Assembly (NCBI GenBank): GCA_025362765.1
Contig: JANYFI010000477.1
Span: 1-5,353 of the forward strand
From: Ferruginibacter sp.
GTDB lineage: Bacteria; Bacteroidota; Bacteroidia; Chitinophagales; Chitinophagaceae
DNA: 5,353 nucleotides
Direction: 5' to 3'
Shown here one piece after another: positions 4,610-5,353 of the stretch (position 1 is its first letter; every line of letters starts with the position of its first letter). Made by a program: the position numbers and the translations under genes. The notes beneath the pieces were generated by a model that was given only the letters and a program-made list of their open reading frames with translations, was not told the DNA's origin and did no database searches.

Positions 4610-5353
4610 ATGGAAACAGCAGCAATTATAAAACTAAAGGAATTAGCAACAAATGTAGCAGCAACTGCTACCAAACCTTTTGAAGTGCTTACTGGCTCGC
4701 AGGCAGTGCTGGAGGCATTTGTGGCGGAAGGGGTAGATACTATATTTGGTTATCCGGGTGGAGCAATTATGCCCATCTACGATGCATTGTACGATTACCA
4801 TGATAAATTAAAACATATTTTAGTGCGGCACGAACAGGGCGGTATTCATGCGGGGCAGGGATATGCACGTGCCTCCGGAAAAACAGGGGTAGTGTTTGCT
4901 ACAAGCGGTCCGGGAGCTACTAACCTGGTTACAGGCCTGGCTGATGCAATGATTGATAGTACTCCATTGGTTTGTATCACAGGCCAAGTGTTTGCTCACC
5001 TGCTTGGCACGGATGCTTTTCAGGAAGTGGACGTGATCAATATCACGACACCTGTTACCAAATGGAATTACCAGGTAACGGATGCGACCGAAATTCCATC
5101 GGTGTTGGCCAAGGCATTTTATATAGCTGCTACAGGAAGGCCCGGTCCGGTGTTGATTGACATCACCAAGAACGCACAACTGCAAAAATTTGACTACGAA
5201 GGGTACACCAAGTGCACACATATTCGCAGCTATCGCCCAAAGCCAATTGTTCGGCAGGAATATATTGTGGAAGCAGCTAAATTAATCAACGAAGCTAAAA
5301 AGCCATTTGTATTGTTTGGGCAAGGTATTATTTTGGGTAAAGCGGAAAAAGAA
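4610..5353 (+). CDS. ilvB: Acetolactate synthase large (catalytic) subunit, 5' part only
   Basis: IlvB joins two pyruvates to acetolactate, or pyruvate with 2-ketobutyrate to acetohydroxybutyrate, using thiamine diphosphate, FAD and Mg; it is the first common step of valine, leucine and isoleucine synthesis. The visible 248 residues are the N-terminal thiamine diphosphate (PYR) domain and the beginning of the FAD domain of a protein normally near 570-590 residues; the frame is open to the window edge. Landmarks are FGYPGGAIMPIYDAL (46-60), the activating glutamate E75 in RHEQGGIHAGQGYA (73-86), TSGPGATN (98-105), ITGQVFAHLLGTDAFQE (123-139) and GRPGPVLIDITK (176-187). F128 stands where many homologues have Pro (Arabidopsis Pro197). 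About 25 residues precede the conserved core. The ATG at 4610 is preceded by A-rich sequence without a Shine-Dalgarno site. Pyruvate oxidase or glyoxylate carboligase are relatives, but the DAFQE segment and ilvD next door favour acetolactate synthase. A small subunit and ilvC are expected beyond the edge. Confidence 0.95.
   Translation, partial: METAAIIKLKELATNVAATATKPFEVLTGSQAVLEAFVAEGVDTIFGYPGGAIMPIYDALYDYHDKLKHILVRHEQGGIHAGQGYARASGKTGVVFATSGPGATNLVTGLADAMIDSTPLVCITGQVFAHLLGTDAFQEVDVINITTPVTKWNYQVTDATEIPSVLAKAFYIAATGRPGPVLIDITKNAQLQKFDYEGYTKCTHIRSYRPKPIVRQEYIVEAAKLINEAKKPFVLFGQGIILGKAEKE

Overview
The window reads as a chromosomal branched-chain amino acid (leucine/isoleucine/valine) biosynthesis locus from a Bacteroidota bacterium, most likely near the Chitinophagaceae. 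The basis is the protein types (a short LeuA with DGEQVPGC, a LeuB with an HGSY loop, an IlvB with KWNYQV), A-rich start regions without Shine-Dalgarno sites before the main genes, and a promoter that fits the Bacteroidota -33/-7 consensus (TTTG, then TAnnTTTG). The family placement is inferred from memory of these proteins, not from a search.

Layout, all on the + strand: 1-108 is an AT-rich spacer with no promoter seen; 109-1275 is leuA (2-isopropylmalate synthase, short form without the regulatory domain); 1276-1366 is a gap with one hairpin; 1367-2482 is leuB (3-isopropylmalate dehydrogenase). The 345-base gap at 2483-2827 is a regulatory leader. ilvD (dihydroxy-acid dehydratase) follows at 2828-4507, then a gap with two hairpins, then the first 248 codons of ilvB (acetolactate synthase large subunit) at 4610-5353, which runs off the right edge.

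The most notable element is the gap before ilvD. It holds, in order, a Bacteroidota-type promoter (2578-2608), an unannotated 35-codon ORF (2626-2733) in which 11 of 13 consecutive codons are Ile or Val, a possible antiterminator (2716-2765) over the ORF's end, and a strong intrinsic terminator (2750-2784) 44 bases before the ilvD start. This is the architecture of a ribosome-mediated transcription attenuator: with scarce charged Ile- or Val-tRNA the ribosome stalls in the codon run, the antiterminator can form and ilvD-ilvB are transcribed; with plentiful Ile/Val the ribosome reaches the stop codon, masks the antiterminator and transcription ends. The mechanism is classic in enteric bacteria; here it sits in a phylum that mostly does not use Shine-Dalgarno initiation. 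A perfect GGAGG just before an ATG-TAG pair inside the leader is an additional oddity.

Together, IlvB (with a small subunit presumably beyond the right edge) makes acetohydroxy acids, a reductoisomerase (not in view) converts them, IlvD gives the 2-keto acids, and LeuA and LeuB turn 2-ketoisovalerate toward leucine, with isopropylmalate isomerase (LeuCD, not in view) between them.
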